In this document: positions 9,310 to 19,747 of the stretch, piece by piece
How positions within the stretch are numbered: position 1 is the first letter of the stretch
How the letters are laid out: the number at the start of each line of letters is the position of its first letter
From: Thermohalobaculum sp039026375
GTDB taxonomy: Bacteria; Pseudomonadota; Alphaproteobacteria; Rhodobacterales; Rhodobacteraceae
NCBI GenBank assembly: GCA_039026375.1
Contig: JBCCML010000011.1
Location: 39,314-103,313 of the forward strand
Length of the DNA: 64,000 nucleotides
Direction of reading: 5' to 3'
Position numbers and translations under genes: made by a program
The notes under the pieces: model-generated
Told to the model about the DNA's origin: nothing
Databases searched by the model: none
What the model saw: the letters and a program-made list of their open reading frames with translations, nothing else

Positions 9310-10352
9310 TCTCGGCCCTGCCGCTTCTGTTGGCGCGGCGTGCCGCGGATGCCGTCGACCAGACGGCGCAGGCGATGGGGCTGTTCACGGCCCCTTGTCG
9401 GGCTGAGGTTGGTACCCCCGGGGCGACGCAGGCCGCTTCGGCCGCGGCGGTCGTCTCGTTGGATGCGCTGCACCAGGACGATCAGATCGCCAAGCGCAGC
9501 GCGGGCGAGCGGTTGGAGACGCGCTTTCAGGCCGATGTCACGCTGCACCTGATCGGGCCTGACCCGGTGGACCTGTCGGGTGCCCAGCGCCAACCCGCCG
9601 ATGCGCCGGTGGCGGGCCGCGACCTGATGCTTAGCCTGGTGCTGGATCGGCTGGCGGCATCTGACGAAACCGGCGGGCAAGCCGAGGACATGGCCGACAC
9701 CCTGGCCGGTGGCCGGCGCCTGGCCGCGCGCTGGCGGCTGGATGCAGTCACCTCCGTCAAGCCCGCGGATGTGGGCGACCGGCAGACCTGGCAGATCTCG
9801 GCCTCGTTCATCGGGGTACAGACCCTGACCGAGGTGCCGGCCGAAGGCGGGCATATCCTGCGGATCGAGATGTCGGGCCAGTCGGCAGGTCAGACGCTGG
9901 AGGCCCGCATCGATGCCACAGCCGATGCTCTGCCGCTGTCGATGATCACCGGGCTGGGCCCGGATCTGGCCAATCGGCTGGCCGCCGATGGCCTGGTCCA
10001 GTTTGCCGATCTGGCCCGCGTGCCCCAGACCGAGATCGACGCCCTTGCCGAGCGGGTCGCCGCCGATGGCACGCCAGAGAACGCCACCCTTAAGCTGATC
10101 CACCTGATCCTGACGGTTCGCCGCAACCTGGTGCTGGCGGGCGTCAACAACGCCTTCCTGGACGAGCGTTTCGCCGAACTGCCGCTGTCCGCCGTCTGGG
10201 ATGGCACCACCTACACGCCGCCGGCCGAAATGCCCCAGGACCAGCGCCAGCGCGTCGAGTTACTGGCCCAGCCGCTGATGCCGTTCCTGCGCCAGCCCGA
10301 CTGGGACCGCATCACGCTGGGTCAGTTGTCCACTGCTAGGAGCGCGCCATGA
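9306..10352 (+). CDS. Hypothetical protein with helix-hairpin-helix-like segment, tail cluster
   Basis: 348 residues. The N-terminal two thirds are a mixed Ala-rich domain I do not recognise. Near residue 215, SMITGLGPDLANRLAADGLV plus QFADLARV looks like a helix-hairpin-helix of the kind seen at the end of some helical-bundle proteins. No signal peptide or membrane segment is present. The start overlaps the fibre gene stop (ATGA) and the stop overlaps the next ATG, so it belongs to the tail operon. Function unknown. Confidence 0.55.
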   Translation: MISALPLLLARRAADAVDQTAQAMGLFTAPCRAEVGTPGATQAASAAAVVSLDALHQDDQIAKRSAGERLETRFQADVTLHLIGPDPVDLSGAQRQPADAPVAGRDLMLSLVLDRLAASDETGGQAEDMADTLAGGRRLAARWRLDAVTSVKPADVGDRQTWQISASFIGVQTLTEVPAEGGHILRIEMSGQSAGQTLEARIDATADALPLSMITGLGPDLANRLAADGLVQFADLARVPQTEIDALAERVAADGTPENATLKLIHLILTVRRNLVLAGVNNAFLDERFAELPLSAVWDGTTYTPPAEMPQDQRQRVELLAQPLMPFLRQPDWDRITLGQLSTARSAP

Positions 10353-11986
10353 ACCTTTTCGATGTCGCCAAGGCGGTGCAGGACCTGCAGCTAGCCTATC
10401 AGGGCGCCTATGTCGAAGTGCAGCAGCAGGTCTTCATCCTTCAGCAGAGCTTCGGGGTAAAGCTGGGGCAGTACGTCAACCACCCGATGAACCCGCCGGT
10501 CGAGCTGGAGATGGCGGTGGATCGCGCCCGCACCGGTGACTGGCTGCTGATCCGCGCAGGAGAAGTCACGCGCCTGACACTGACTGGGCTGGAAGACTGG
10601 GTTTTTGAAGACGTCACCCTGACATTGGAGAACCGTCTGACGCGGATGGCCGCCACGCCCACAACCGCGCCGCTGGTCTTTGATCAGCCGGCAACCGGGG
10701 GCCAGTTCTACGGCGCGGCGCGCTTCGATCCACCGCGCTTCGTCCAACGGGTGTTGATGCAATCTTCGGTCTTCTCAACCGTCAACATCGTGGCTGACTG
10801 GGCGTACCGTCCCTCTTATGCCTATAGTCTGGGCGACGTCAGGGACTTTGTTGTGAACGCAAAAGTCTCGGAGATTGGTGTCATGGCGGTGGCCGATCCC
10901 GGCGACAATCTGGACCTGGCTATAGTACAGGAGAACGCGCCCACTGGGCTTAGCGTGTCGACGGCGGACGATCGCCTGCTGCATAGGGCCCCACAGATCC
11001 TGGCCTATCAGCAAAACGCTGTGACCCCCGATCTGTCCGACACCTTCAATTCCGCAGCGGAGGAAAGCGATACGATCACCTTGAACCTGATGTCTCAGGC
11101 CGACTGCGTGATCTTTTTCAAGCTGGACTACGGCCGCCGCCGCGTGGCGTCGGGCTTTGATCCTGAATTGCCCAAGGAGATCATGCTGTCCCCATGGCAG
11201 CCGACATGGCTTTACCCCGTGATCGCCGAAGAGGACGAGATCCAGCGCACGCACTTCCAGGCAAAACTCAGGGCAACCGGACCGGTGCGTCTGGGCCTGG
11301 CCGAGGATCTGGGCGATGGCCCCAGTAGCATCGTCGCAGATCCCCGGCTGCGTCTGGTGCAACCCTTCCAGCCAATAGCCACGGCCGAGGCGCAGCCGAT
11401 GACCCTGCCGGGGGTCTGGCTGGGCCTGATGGAACCGCCCGAGGCGGAGACGCGTCTGACTGTCGAGATGACGAAGTGGGACCCAAAGGCCCGGCAGGTG
11501 GGCGAGGCGCTTGCCACGAAGGCCGCCACTTTGCTCCCGGGCCTCAGCAATTACGAGGTCGGGCCCGGCGGGCTGTCGATGGCCTGGATCCCGTTCGAGA
11601 CGCCACTGGTGAGGGATCCCAAGGATCAGACAATGGTGCACGCCCTGGTCCTCAGCGAGATCGACGGACCCGCGCGACTTGTGGAGTTGTCCCGCCGGAA
11701 AGCGCAACTGTCAGCTGCGCTCTATCGCGACGCTGCGCGCTCGGACAGGCTGTCGCCGCGCCGCTTTGGCACGGCCGAAAAGGTGCTGATGTTCGATGTG
11801 GGTTGGGACACCCCGGAAGCACCGATTCTATTTGGGATGCGGGGCGTTCGCCGGACGCTGCTGGCAACCAGCGCAGAGACCGATATCGATATCTCAGGAC
11901 GGACCGCGACGATCCGGTTCGATGCCAAAGCTGCGGCCATTCTGACGGATATCAGCGCAGCGACCCGCACACGGCCCCAGAGTTAA
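10349..11986 (+). CDS. Hypothetical large tail-cluster protein
   Basis: 545 residues, the last gene of the particle operon, coupled to the previous gene by an ATGA overlap. It begins with a helix (MNLFDVAKAVQDLQLAYQGA) followed by a long beta-rich region, and I recognise no family. The length and position at the distal end would suit a second fibre, spike-associated or cargo protein, but nothing in the sequence proves it. A convergent phytochrome gene ends 40 bases downstream. Confidence 0.55.
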   Translation: MNLFDVAKAVQDLQLAYQGAYVEVQQQVFILQQSFGVKLGQYVNHPMNPPVELEMAVDRARTGDWLLIRAGEVTRLTLTGLEDWVFEDVTLTLENRLTRMAATPTTAPLVFDQPATGGQFYGAARFDPPRFVQRVLMQSSVFSTVNIVADWAYRPSYAYSLGDVRDFVVNAKVSEIGVMAVADPGDNLDLAIVQENAPTGLSVSTADDRLLHRAPQILAYQQNAVTPDLSDTFNSAAEESDTITLNLMSQADCVIFFKLDYGRRRVASGFDPELPKEIMLSPWQPTWLYPVIAEEDEIQRTHFQAKLRATGPVRLGLAEDLGDGPSSIVADPRLRLVQPFQPIATAEAQPMTLPGVWLGLMEPPEAETRLTVEMTKWDPKARQVGEALATKAATLLPGLSNYEVGPGGLSMAWIPFETPLVRDPKDQTMVHALVLSEIDGPARLVELSRRKAQLSAALYRDAARSDRLSPRRFGTAEKVLMFDVGWDTPEAPILFGMRGVRRTLLATSAETDIDISGRTATIRFDAKAAAILTDISAATRTRPQS

Positions 11987-12025
11987 GCAAGCTATTGGCA
12001 CGGCGCTTGGGCGTTGCTGCCAGCG

Positions 12026-14578
12026 CTAGATCGTCACCTCGCTGAGCGCATTGCGCATCTCCGTCATGGTGACGGGTTTCGTCAGACGGGGCAGCCGCGC
12101 CATGTAGGGCGGCAGGGTGTGCTGTTCGCCGTAACCGGTCACGAACATGAACGGCACCCCATGTTGCAGAAGCTTTTCGGCCACCCGCTCGCTGGTCTGG
12201 CCGCGGCCAAGGTTGACGTCCAGGATAGCGAAGGTCGGCATTTCGCTTTCCAACAGCTCCAGGGCGATCCCAAGCGTTGCGGCAACCTCAACGTTCTGGA
12301 AGCCATAGGACTCCAGGTCCTGCTGAAGATCTGAGGCGATGACAAAATTGTCCTCGACGATCAGGGTCAGCCCGTCCTTCAGCGCTTGGCTGATCTGTCG
12401 GGCCCCATGGTCGGAGTCCTTGATACGCTCGATGGTTGGATCGCCGTCCCTGCGCAGTTTGGCCATTTCCAGAATGCTGCGGGGCAGGGTCAAGCTGACC
12501 TGCAGCCCATCGGGCGTGAAGGTCAGTTTGGATGATCCGCCCAATTCATAGGGCACGGCGTTCTTAATCAACGTGGTGCCAAAGCCTGCGCGTTCAGGTG
12601 TTTCTATCTTAGGCCCGCCCCGTTCCGCCCAGGTCATCTGGATGCCGTCCTTGACCTCGGCAATCTCGATATCCACGCGCCCATCGGGGACGGACAGCGC
12701 GCCATACTTTGCAGCGTTGGTCATCAGTTCGTGGATCATCAGGGCAAAGATCGGCGCCGAATCCGCCCGGATGCTGCGGTTGATCCCCGTGATGCGAAAA
12801 CGCTCGTGGTTCTCGTCCCGATAGGGTTCGGCTTCCAGGTCGATGATTTGGCGGACCGGCACCGCGGCCTTGGCAGCTCCGGCGCCGATGTCGTGGGCGG
12901 CAGCCAAGGCGTGAATGCGCGATTCAAGCGCCTGCGAATAGCTCTCCAGCGAGCCGCCGCTGCGCCGTGCCTGGCGCGAGACCGACTTGACCAGTGACAG
13001 GATGTTGCGCACCCGGTGGTTCAATTCGTCGATCATCAGGCGCTGCTGACGGGTCAGATCGGCCATGAACGACCGCCGTTCAGCAGCACTCAGCAACGGC
13101 CATAGCTGGCGCAATAGATAGCGGTCCTCGAATGACCAGGGCTTGCAGCGCCCATGCGTCAGCTTGAGGAAGGTGGCGAAGCTGCCGCGCGGGGCCAGAC
13201 GGGCATTGCCGTCCACGACCTCCAACTGTTGTTCCGAATTGCCTGCCCAGGACACCGCCTGAGCCCGGGGTTCGCGGAACAGGCACAACGCCCGCAGACC
13301 CGAATGCACGTTGACCAAGGCGCCTGCGACGCCCTGCAGAAGATGCTCTTCAAGATTCAATCGCTCGACCAGATTGTCGCTTATCAGCGCCTGATCTTCG
13401 GACTGGCGCGCATGTTCCACCAGTTCTTCCAGCACCCACTGGTCCGGCACCTTTCCGTGGCTGACCGATTGCGAACCGGTGATCAGCGCGATGCCCTCCA
13501 CGTCGAATGCCTCGCAGATGGCAGGGCCCAGCGCCTGCATCATGTCGTCAAGCTCGGTCTCGCGTTCCAGCCCGGCCTGCACCTCGGCCTGCAGCGCGTC
13601 GATCCATTTCGACAGCTTCACCGCGGCCATCTCGCGCAGCAGGCTCAGCTTCATGGTGAAGACCGGCAGGAAGTTCAGCAGCAGTTGCCGGACCCGTGTC
13701 GTCGTGACCCGCGGCTTTTGGTGATGGAACGAGATGATGCCCCACAGTTGGTCGTCCTGCACCAGCGACAGGGTCAGGCTGCCCCCCGATCCCATGTTCT
13801 TCATGTACCGCAGGTGGATCTCGGACACACCGCGGGCATGCGCCAGTGACAGGTCCAGTGGCGGCTGATCCGGGTCCGCCGCACGCAGCGCCACGGGCTG
13901 TTGTTCGACGTCTGAAATCATGCGGATCGGCACCTTCGTCATGATCTCGCGCACTTGTTCCGGGATGTCCCAGTGCGGGAAGTTCAGACCCAGGAACGGC
14001 TCCAGCGACTTGCGCCGTGCCTCTGCAATGACGGCGCCGTTCCATTCGGGATCGAACTTGTAGATCATCACCCGGTCAAACCCGGTGACATGGCGCAGCA
14101 GCCGCGTGGTCAGCGACAGCAGCTCTTCCTCGTCCCCGCATTCTTTGATCTGCTCGATCAGAAAGTTCTGTTCGCGCAGGATTTCGACGGCCATGTCGTT
14201 GTCCAGCGTGTGCGCCTCGAACTCGACGACCAGGTGATCGCCGGTCAGATAGGCGTGCACCGAATAGGGCATGCGGTCGATTTCGAAGATGCCGGCCAAT
14301 TGGCGCCGTTCCAAAACGGCGCTGTGGCCGCGGACATTGGAAAGACCGTGCCAAATCTCGCTGCCCAGGAAAGCCGCGGCCTCGGTCCCCAGCACCTCCG
14401 CTAGGGGAATGCCGAACAACTCCCCCAGATTTTCGCTGGCATGGGTGATCAGGCTGGTTTGCGTGTTAAAGGCCAGAAGATAGCCGAACGGCTGGATCGT
14501 CCCGGGGATGTGGATCGGCTCGCTGGCGCAGGTGTCCAGCGCCGCCTGTAAGGTGTCGCGGCCTACGCCGTCGTGCAT
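12026..14578 (-). CDS. bphP: Bacteriophytochrome hybrid HWE histidine kinase with C-terminal receiver
   Basis: 850 residues with the order PAS-GAF-PHY-HWE kinase-receiver. The biliverdin-binding Cys is at residue 17, just before EPIHIPG. The GAF domain has PHWDIP in place of the usual PASDIP and keeps HLRYMKNMG and the HH pair (SFHHQKPR). The PHY tongue is present (APRGSF ... WSFEDRY). The kinase has the HWE/HisKA_2 phosphoacceptor ELNHRVRN, an N-box HELMTNAAKYGAL and the WAE motif. The C-terminal receiver (about residues 735-850) has Asp in ILDVNLG and Lys in TKPV. It should sense red/far-red light. The start overlaps the upstream bphO gene by 16 bases. Confidence 0.95.
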   Translation of the reverse strand: MHDGVGRDTLQAALDTCASEPIHIPGTIQPFGYLLAFNTQTSLITHASENLGELFGIPLAEVLGTEAAAFLGSEIWHGLSNVRGHSAVLERRQLAGIFEIDRMPYSVHAYLTGDHLVVEFEAHTLDNDMAVEILREQNFLIEQIKECGDEEELLSLTTRLLRHVTGFDRVMIYKFDPEWNGAVIAEARRKSLEPFLGLNFPHWDIPEQVREIMTKVPIRMISDVEQQPVALRAADPDQPPLDLSLAHARGVSEIHLRYMKNMGSGGSLTLSLVQDDQLWGIISFHHQKPRVTTTRVRQLLLNFLPVFTMKLSLLREMAAVKLSKWIDALQAEVQAGLERETELDDMMQALGPAICEAFDVEGIALITGSQSVSHGKVPDQWVLEELVEHARQSEDQALISDNLVERLNLEEHLLQGVAGALVNVHSGLRALCLFREPRAQAVSWAGNSEQQLEVVDGNARLAPRGSFATFLKLTHGRCKPWSFEDRYLLRQLWPLLSAAERRSFMADLTRQQRLMIDELNHRVRNILSLVKSVSRQARRSGGSLESYSQALESRIHALAAAHDIGAGAAKAAVPVRQIIDLEAEPYRDENHERFRITGINRSIRADSAPIFALMIHELMTNAAKYGALSVPDGRVDIEIAEVKDGIQMTWAERGGPKIETPERAGFGTTLIKNAVPYELGGSSKLTFTPDGLQVSLTLPRSILEMAKLRRDGDPTIERIKDSDHGARQISQALKDGLTLIVEDNFVIASDLQQDLESYGFQNVEVAATLGIALELLESEMPTFAILDVNLGRGQTSERVAEKLLQHGVPFMFVTGYGEQHTLPPYMARLPRLTKPVTMTEMRNALSEVTI

Positions 14579-15150
14579 AATGGCGCCTCGTCACGGGCTG
14601 GCGGGGCCGCGTCCCGGACGGTTTCGCCGGCCAATCCATCAAAGACGGCGCGCGCGCCACGGGCTGCTTCCTCGCGGTCCAGGCCTACGTCGTTCAGGGC
14701 GTCGAAGAACCTGGCCAGACGGCCCGACTTGGCATAGTCGCGCCCGGTGCTCAGGTAGGCCTTAGGCCAATCTGGCGGCAAGAAACCGCCCTTCAGCATC
14801 ATTGCGGCGCCCAGGGCCGCGCCGTTCAGCGCATAGCCAACTCCCCAGGCAAAGCTGTCGGACATGCCGCCACGCGCGGGCGGCGGCGGCGGGGTATGTC
14901 CCAAATCGTTGGCCAGGGCGTGCACCCGCTCCCATTCGTCGGCCATTTCGTCCGCACCGCGCAAGGTGGCCGCCGGCATCCCCAATCGAGTGTGCACCGT
15001 TGACAATGCCCCTAGGAACCGCCTGTAGGTCTGCGCATCGGCAAAGCCTTCGGCACTGGACCAGGCGGTTTCAGTTTCCTGATGCGCGTGCTGTGTGGCA
15101 GCGCGCAGATGCTGGCGGTTGGTTTCGGGTTTGACGATCGTCTGTAGCAC
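14563..15150 (-). CDS. bphO: Heme oxygenase, biliverdin-producing
   Basis: 195 residues. LRAATQHAHQETE near residue 15 carries the proximal heme-ligand His of the BphO-type heme oxygenase family, and FAWGVGYALNGAALGA is the distal helix. It would open heme to biliverdin, the chromophore of the phytochrome encoded immediately downstream with a 16-base overlap. The start is a GTG (M-LQTIVKPETN); no better start is near. The promoter side holds a strong palindrome shared with the divergent response regulator gene. Confidence 0.9.
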   Translation of the reverse strand: MLQTIVKPETNRQHLRAATQHAHQETETAWSSAEGFADAQTYRRFLGALSTVHTRLGMPAATLRGADEMADEWERVHALANDLGHTPPPPPARGGMSDSFAWGVGYALNGAALGAAMMLKGGFLPPDWPKAYLSTGRDYAKSGRLARFFDALNDVGLDREEAARGARAVFDGLAGETVRDAAPPARDEAPLCTTA

Positions 15151-15167
15151 GGCGAAGACTCAACTTT

Positions 15168-15190
15168 AGTTGACACTTGGAGTGTCAACT
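15168..15190. promoter_or_regulatory. Perfect 10-3-10 palindrome between bphO and response regulator gene
   Basis: Left arm AGTTGACACT, spacer TGG, right arm AGTGTCAACT: a perfect inverted repeat. A second smaller inverted repeat (TCAACT, TT, AGTTGA; 15160-15173) overlaps its left edge. A TATAAT box lies at 15196-15201. A TTGACA hexamer inside the left arm is 20 bases from it, which is too far for an ordinary sigma-70 promoter. The site is 18 bases from the bphO start and 108 from the divergent gene, so a shared operator is the simplest reading. The binding protein is unknown. Confidence 0.7.
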
Positions 15191-15298
15191 TATGTTATAA
15201 TCCTCGGAAATACCACCGTTGCATCAGGGTCTCGACCCGGCCGGTGGAAGCCCTAAGTCCCTAAGTGCCCAAAAAAATAAAACAGCGAGATACACGCC

Positions 15299-15733
15299 AT
15301 GGCGCACATCTTGATTATGGAGGACGACGTCGACCAGGCCTACGAACTGTCAAACATGCTGACCGAGGCCGGGCACGACGTCATTTGGCGCAGCAACGCA
15401 GCCGACGCCCGCGCTGCACTTGAAACAGAGCGCTTCGATCTATTGATTGCCGATATCTACGTGCACCGTCGGGGCCAACCGCTTCCCGATGGCGGGATTT
15501 CCCTGATCGGTTGGATGCGAAACGCCATCGCGGACCCCGTTCGGGCCTGGATGGCCGAGGTGCCCGTCATCGCAATTTCGGGTGCCGTGAACCTTCGTGG
15601 CAACGAATACATCCTGAACATTGCCCGCAGCATTGGCGCGACCGCCACGATGGCCAAACCGATTGTAACTGAAGAGCTTTGCGCCCTGGTGTCAGAACAG
15701 CTGGTCTGGGGCGAGGCGCGCGCCACAATCTGA
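15299..15733 (+). CDS. Single-domain response regulator
   Basis: 144 residues forming one receiver domain and nothing else. Acidic residues MEDDV lie near residue 8, the phosphoacceptor Asp is in LLIADIYV (about residue 54), a Thr/Ser-type switch is in VIAISGAV, and Lys is in MAKPI. An insertion HRRGQPLPDGG follows the phosphoacceptor. With no output domain it probably acts by phosphotransfer or by protein contact. It is divergent from bphO-bphP across a palindromic site, so it may be a partner of the phytochrome kinase; that link is inferred from position only. Confidence 0.9.
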   Translation: MAHILIMEDDVDQAYELSNMLTEAGHDVIWRSNAADARAALETERFDLLIADIYVHRRGQPLPDGGISLIGWMRNAIADPVRAWMAEVPVIAISGAVNLRGNEYILNIARSIGATATMAKPIVTEELCALVSEQLVWGEARATI

Positions 15734-15839
15734 CAAGCCAGAGGTCGGCACCGCCCGCGTCGCCGACTGCACAATAACTCCTCGCAAAGTCCGGGCTCGG
15801 CCACTGGACCTGCCCAACCGTAGCGGATATTCCCCGCCC

Positions 15840-15995
15840 ATGAAGTCGAGCAACAAGAAAGACCAAGGCGACGACCGTGAAAAACGGCTGGCCGACGCGT
15901 TGCGCGCGAACCTGAAACGCCGCAAAGCCCAGGCCAAAAGCCGAAAGGCGCCGCCGCCGACACCGGTGGCGAAGTCGGACGACGCCCAGCCTTAG
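15840..15995 (+). CDS. Small basic hypothetical protein upstream of murA
   Basis: This 51-residue frame starts at ATG 15840 and ends TAG 15993-15995. It starts MKSSNKKDQGDDREKRLADA and continues with LRANLKRRKAQAKSRKAPPP. It is very rich in Lys/Arg, with one predicted helix and a Pro-rich tail. Small basic proteins of this type sit just before murA in Rhodobacterales, as I recall. The murA start is 16 bases downstream, so they are probably co-transcribed. Function unknown; nucleic-acid contact is conceivable from charge only. Confidence 0.65.
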   Translation: MKSSNKKDQGDDREKRLADALRANLKRRKAQAKSRKAPPPTPVAKSDDAQP

Positions 15996-16011
15996 GCGAC
16001 AGCAGGCAGGC

Positions 16012-17283
<1,272 letters not shown>

Positions 17284-17290
17284 CCGCCAG

Positions 17291-17770
17291 ATGTCGGACG
17301 CCAGATATGAAGACGCCCAGTTCGCGGACCGCCCGCTGAAGATCGCCGCGGCGGATGCCGACGATCTGCAGGTGATCTCGACGTTGGTGCAGGATGCCGT
17401 GGGCCTGGCGGCCGATATCGCCTGGCTGCCGCGCCGCCGCCGCTTCGTCATGCTGCTCAACCGCTTCCGCTGGGAAGATCGCGAAGCCGCCGCCCGCGAC
17501 CGCCGGTCGTTCGAGCGGGTGCGCGCCGCCCTCGTGGCCGAGGATGTCCGCCGCGTGCGCTCGCAGGGCCTGGACCCTAACGACAAGGACACCGTCTACA
17601 GCGTGCTCAACCTGGCGTTCGAGCCGGGAGAGGACGGCACCGGCACGATCCATGTCACCCTGGCCGGTGACGGCGAAATGGCTCTGGAAGTCGAGACACT
17701 GGACCTGAAGCTCTCCGACCTGACGCGCCCCTGGCAGGCGCGCGGCGCCCCGGATCACGGCGACCCATGA
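17291..17770 (+). CDS. DUF2948 family protein
   Basis: 159 residues from ATG 17291. Typical DUF2948 features: LKIAAADADDLQVISTLVQD, ADIAWLPRRRRFVMLLNRF and WEDREAAARDRRSFERVRAA. It is a cytosolic alpha/beta protein of unknown function found beside murA or hisD in Rhodobacterales. The open frame extends upstream into murA, but the ATG seven bases after the murA stop fits the conserved N-terminus. Its TGA overlaps the start of the glycerate kinase gene, so murA, this gene and the kinase look like one transcript. Confidence 0.88.
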   Translation: MSDARYEDAQFADRPLKIAAADADDLQVISTLVQDAVGLAADIAWLPRRRRFVMLLNRFRWEDREAAARDRRSFERVRAALVAEDVRRVRSQGLDPNDKDTVYSVLNLAFEPGEDGTGTIHVTLAGDGEMALEVETLDLKLSDLTRPWQARGAPDHGDP

Positions 17771-19035
17771 CCGTCAGCGACCCCCGCGCCTTTCTGGCCG
17801 ATCTGTTCCACGCGGCGGTGGCTGCCGCGGACCCGGCGCGCGCCCTCCAGGCCCACATACCCGCCCGGCCCAAGGGGCGCACGGTCGTCGTCGGCGCCGG
17901 TAAGGGCGCTGCCCAGCTTGCCTCCGCTTTCGAAGACCTTTGGGATGGCCCGCTCGAAGGCGCCATCGTCACCCGCTACGGCTACGCCTGTCCGACCCGC
18001 CAGATCCAGGTGCTGGAGGCCGCGCATCCCGTGCCCGATCCGGCCGGCCTGGCGGCGACAGACCGGCTGATGGCCGCCGTTGCCGACCTCGACCCGGACG
18101 ATCTGGTCGTGGCACTGGTCTGCGGCGGTGGCTCAGCGCTGTTGCCCGCCCCTCCCCCAGGCCTGTCGCTGGACGATGAAATTGCCGTCAATCAGGCGCT
18201 TTTGGCGTCCGGCGCGCCCATCGGTCAGATGAACGCCGTGCGCAAACATGTCAGCCTGATCAAGGGCGGGCGCCTCGCAGCTGCGGCGCATCCGGCGCCG
18301 GTGATCTCACTGGTCGTCTCCGACGTCCCGGGCGATGACCCCGCCCTGGTCGCCTCTGGCCCCACCGTGCCCGACCCGACAGGGCGGCAGGCCGCGCTCG
18401 ACATCGTAGCGCGCTACGGCATGGACCTCCCGCAGCGCGTGCTGGACCATATGACGAGCCCCGAGGCTGCAGCACCCCTGCCCGATGACCCCATCTTCGC
18501 CAATCACCGCGTGCAGGTCATCGCCTCCTCCCGAATATCGCTCACTGCCGCCCAGCGAGTGGCCGAAGCGGCGGGCCTCAACGCGGTCATCCTGTCCGAT
18601 GCGATCGAGGGGGAGGCCCGCGACATTGGCCGCATGCATGGCGCGCTGGCCCGCGAGATCGCCCAAAACGGCGGGCCGTTCAAGCCACCCGTTGTGCTGT
18701 TGTCGGGCGGCGAGACGACCGTGACTGTGCGCGCCACCGGGCGCGGCGGGCGCAACGGAGAGCTTGCCTTGGCCCTCGGCCAGGACATTGCGGGGCTTTC
18801 GACCGTGACCGCGCTCTCCGCCGATACCGATGGTATCGACGGGACAGAGGACAATGCCGGCGCCTTTGTCGATGGCAGCACCTGGTCACGGTTGGTGGAT
18901 CGCGGTCTGGACCCGCAGGTGGCATTGGCCCGCAATGACTGCTGGGGAGCGTTCCAGGCGTTGGGCGATCTGTTCGTGACAGGGCCGACAGGGACCAACG
19001 TGAACGACTTTCGCGCCATCCTGATTACCGGTTGA
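17767..19035 (+). CDS. Glycerate 2-kinase (DUF4147-MOFRL, GckA/TtuD type)
   Basis: 422 residues with two domains. The N-terminal DUF4147 domain has VGAGKGAAQLA, LVCGGGSALLPAPP and GAPIGQMNAVRKHVSLIKGG. The C-terminal MOFRL domain has LLSGGETTVTV, GRGGRNGELALALG and SADTDGIDGTEDNAGAF. The family phosphorylates glycerate, feeding serine-cycle or glyoxylate carbon into glycolysis. The gene is often annotated as hydroxypyruvate reductase TtuD. The four-base overlap with the DUF2948 gene indicates cotranscription. Confidence 0.93.
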   Translation: MTVSDPRAFLADLFHAAVAAADPARALQAHIPARPKGRTVVVGAGKGAAQLASAFEDLWDGPLEGAIVTRYGYACPTRQIQVLEAAHPVPDPAGLAATDRLMAAVADLDPDDLVVALVCGGGSALLPAPPPGLSLDDEIAVNQALLASGAPIGQMNAVRKHVSLIKGGRLAAAAHPAPVISLVVSDVPGDDPALVASGPTVPDPTGRQAALDIVARYGMDLPQRVLDHMTSPEAAAPLPDDPIFANHRVQVIASSRISLTAAQRVAEAAGLNAVILSDAIEGEARDIGRMHGALAREIAQNGGPFKPPVVLLSGGETTVTVRATGRGGRNGELALALGQDIAGLSTVTALSADTDGIDGTEDNAGAFVDGSTWSRLVDRGLDPQVALARNDCWGAFQALGDLFVTGPTGTNVNDFRAILITG

Positions 19036-19201
19036 GCGCGGTTTAATCTGACTTGGCTGGTGTGGAGGCCATCCTCACGCCTCGCCGTCGGCCGAGCCCG
19101 CCCTGGAGCGGGGACGCACCCCCACCGCACATGGCGCGATTTTTTCGCTCCTGCGATCCAGACTGGTTCGCCTCAGCGGCCGCAGAACCATCGCTGGCGC
19201 C

Positions 19202-19747
19202 TCAGAACCCACCGCCCGTCTGCACCGCGCTCAACCAGCGGATCTCCACCGCCAGCGACGCGCCGCGATGGCCAAACACCAGCTCGATCGGTCCGCCGTC
19301 CTTGGCCACGAACAGCGCCATGCCCACCACGTGCATGTTGGCAATGCGTGCATGCTCGTCTGCCACGTAAGCAGGCGGCCCATAGCGGGCCACCATCTCC
19401 GTCAGGGTTCGGTGAAATTCGCCGCGGGCCAGCAGCACCATCGCCTGATCGCTGAGTGTATCCGACCGTTGACCCAATTGCCGGAACGAGCAATCGAACC
19501 GTACCCGTGCGCCCGCCAGCCCGCCGCCTTGGTAAGACAGCTCCAAAGCACCGTCATCCTGGACCCATTCAGACTGCAGGATGCTGGGGCAAAACCGCCC
19601 ACTGACCCGCACCCGAGCAACGACGGTGTCCAACTGATAGGTTTGCAGGTCGTCATCGGTGGCCGGGGTCAAATCCAGCCGCCGGCGCGCTTCCTCCGGC
19701 GAGATGCCCCAGTCCAGGCCCAGCACGGTGCCACCCTGCGTCAGCAT
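19202..19747 (-). CDS. Hypothetical protein
   Basis: 181 residues, no signal peptide or membrane segment. VLGLDWGISPEEARRRLDLT near the N-terminus resembles the opening of proteins that describe coefficient-like lipoprotein domains (x-WG-x-S-x-E-E-A), but I cannot name the family. The rest is beta-rich with Cys in VRVSGRFCPSIL and VRFDCSF. It overlaps the upstream lipoprotein gene by 7 bases, so the pair forms a two-gene operon. Function unknown. Confidence 0.7.
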   Translation of the reverse strand: MLTQGGTVLGLDWGISPEEARRRLDLTPATDDDLQTYQLDTVVARVRVSGRFCPSILQSEWVQDDGALELSYQGGGLAGARVRFDCSFRQLGQRSDTLSDQAMVLLARGEFHRTLTEMVARYGPPAYVADEHARIANMHVVGMALFVAKDGGPIELVFGHRGASLAVEIRWLSAVQTGGGF

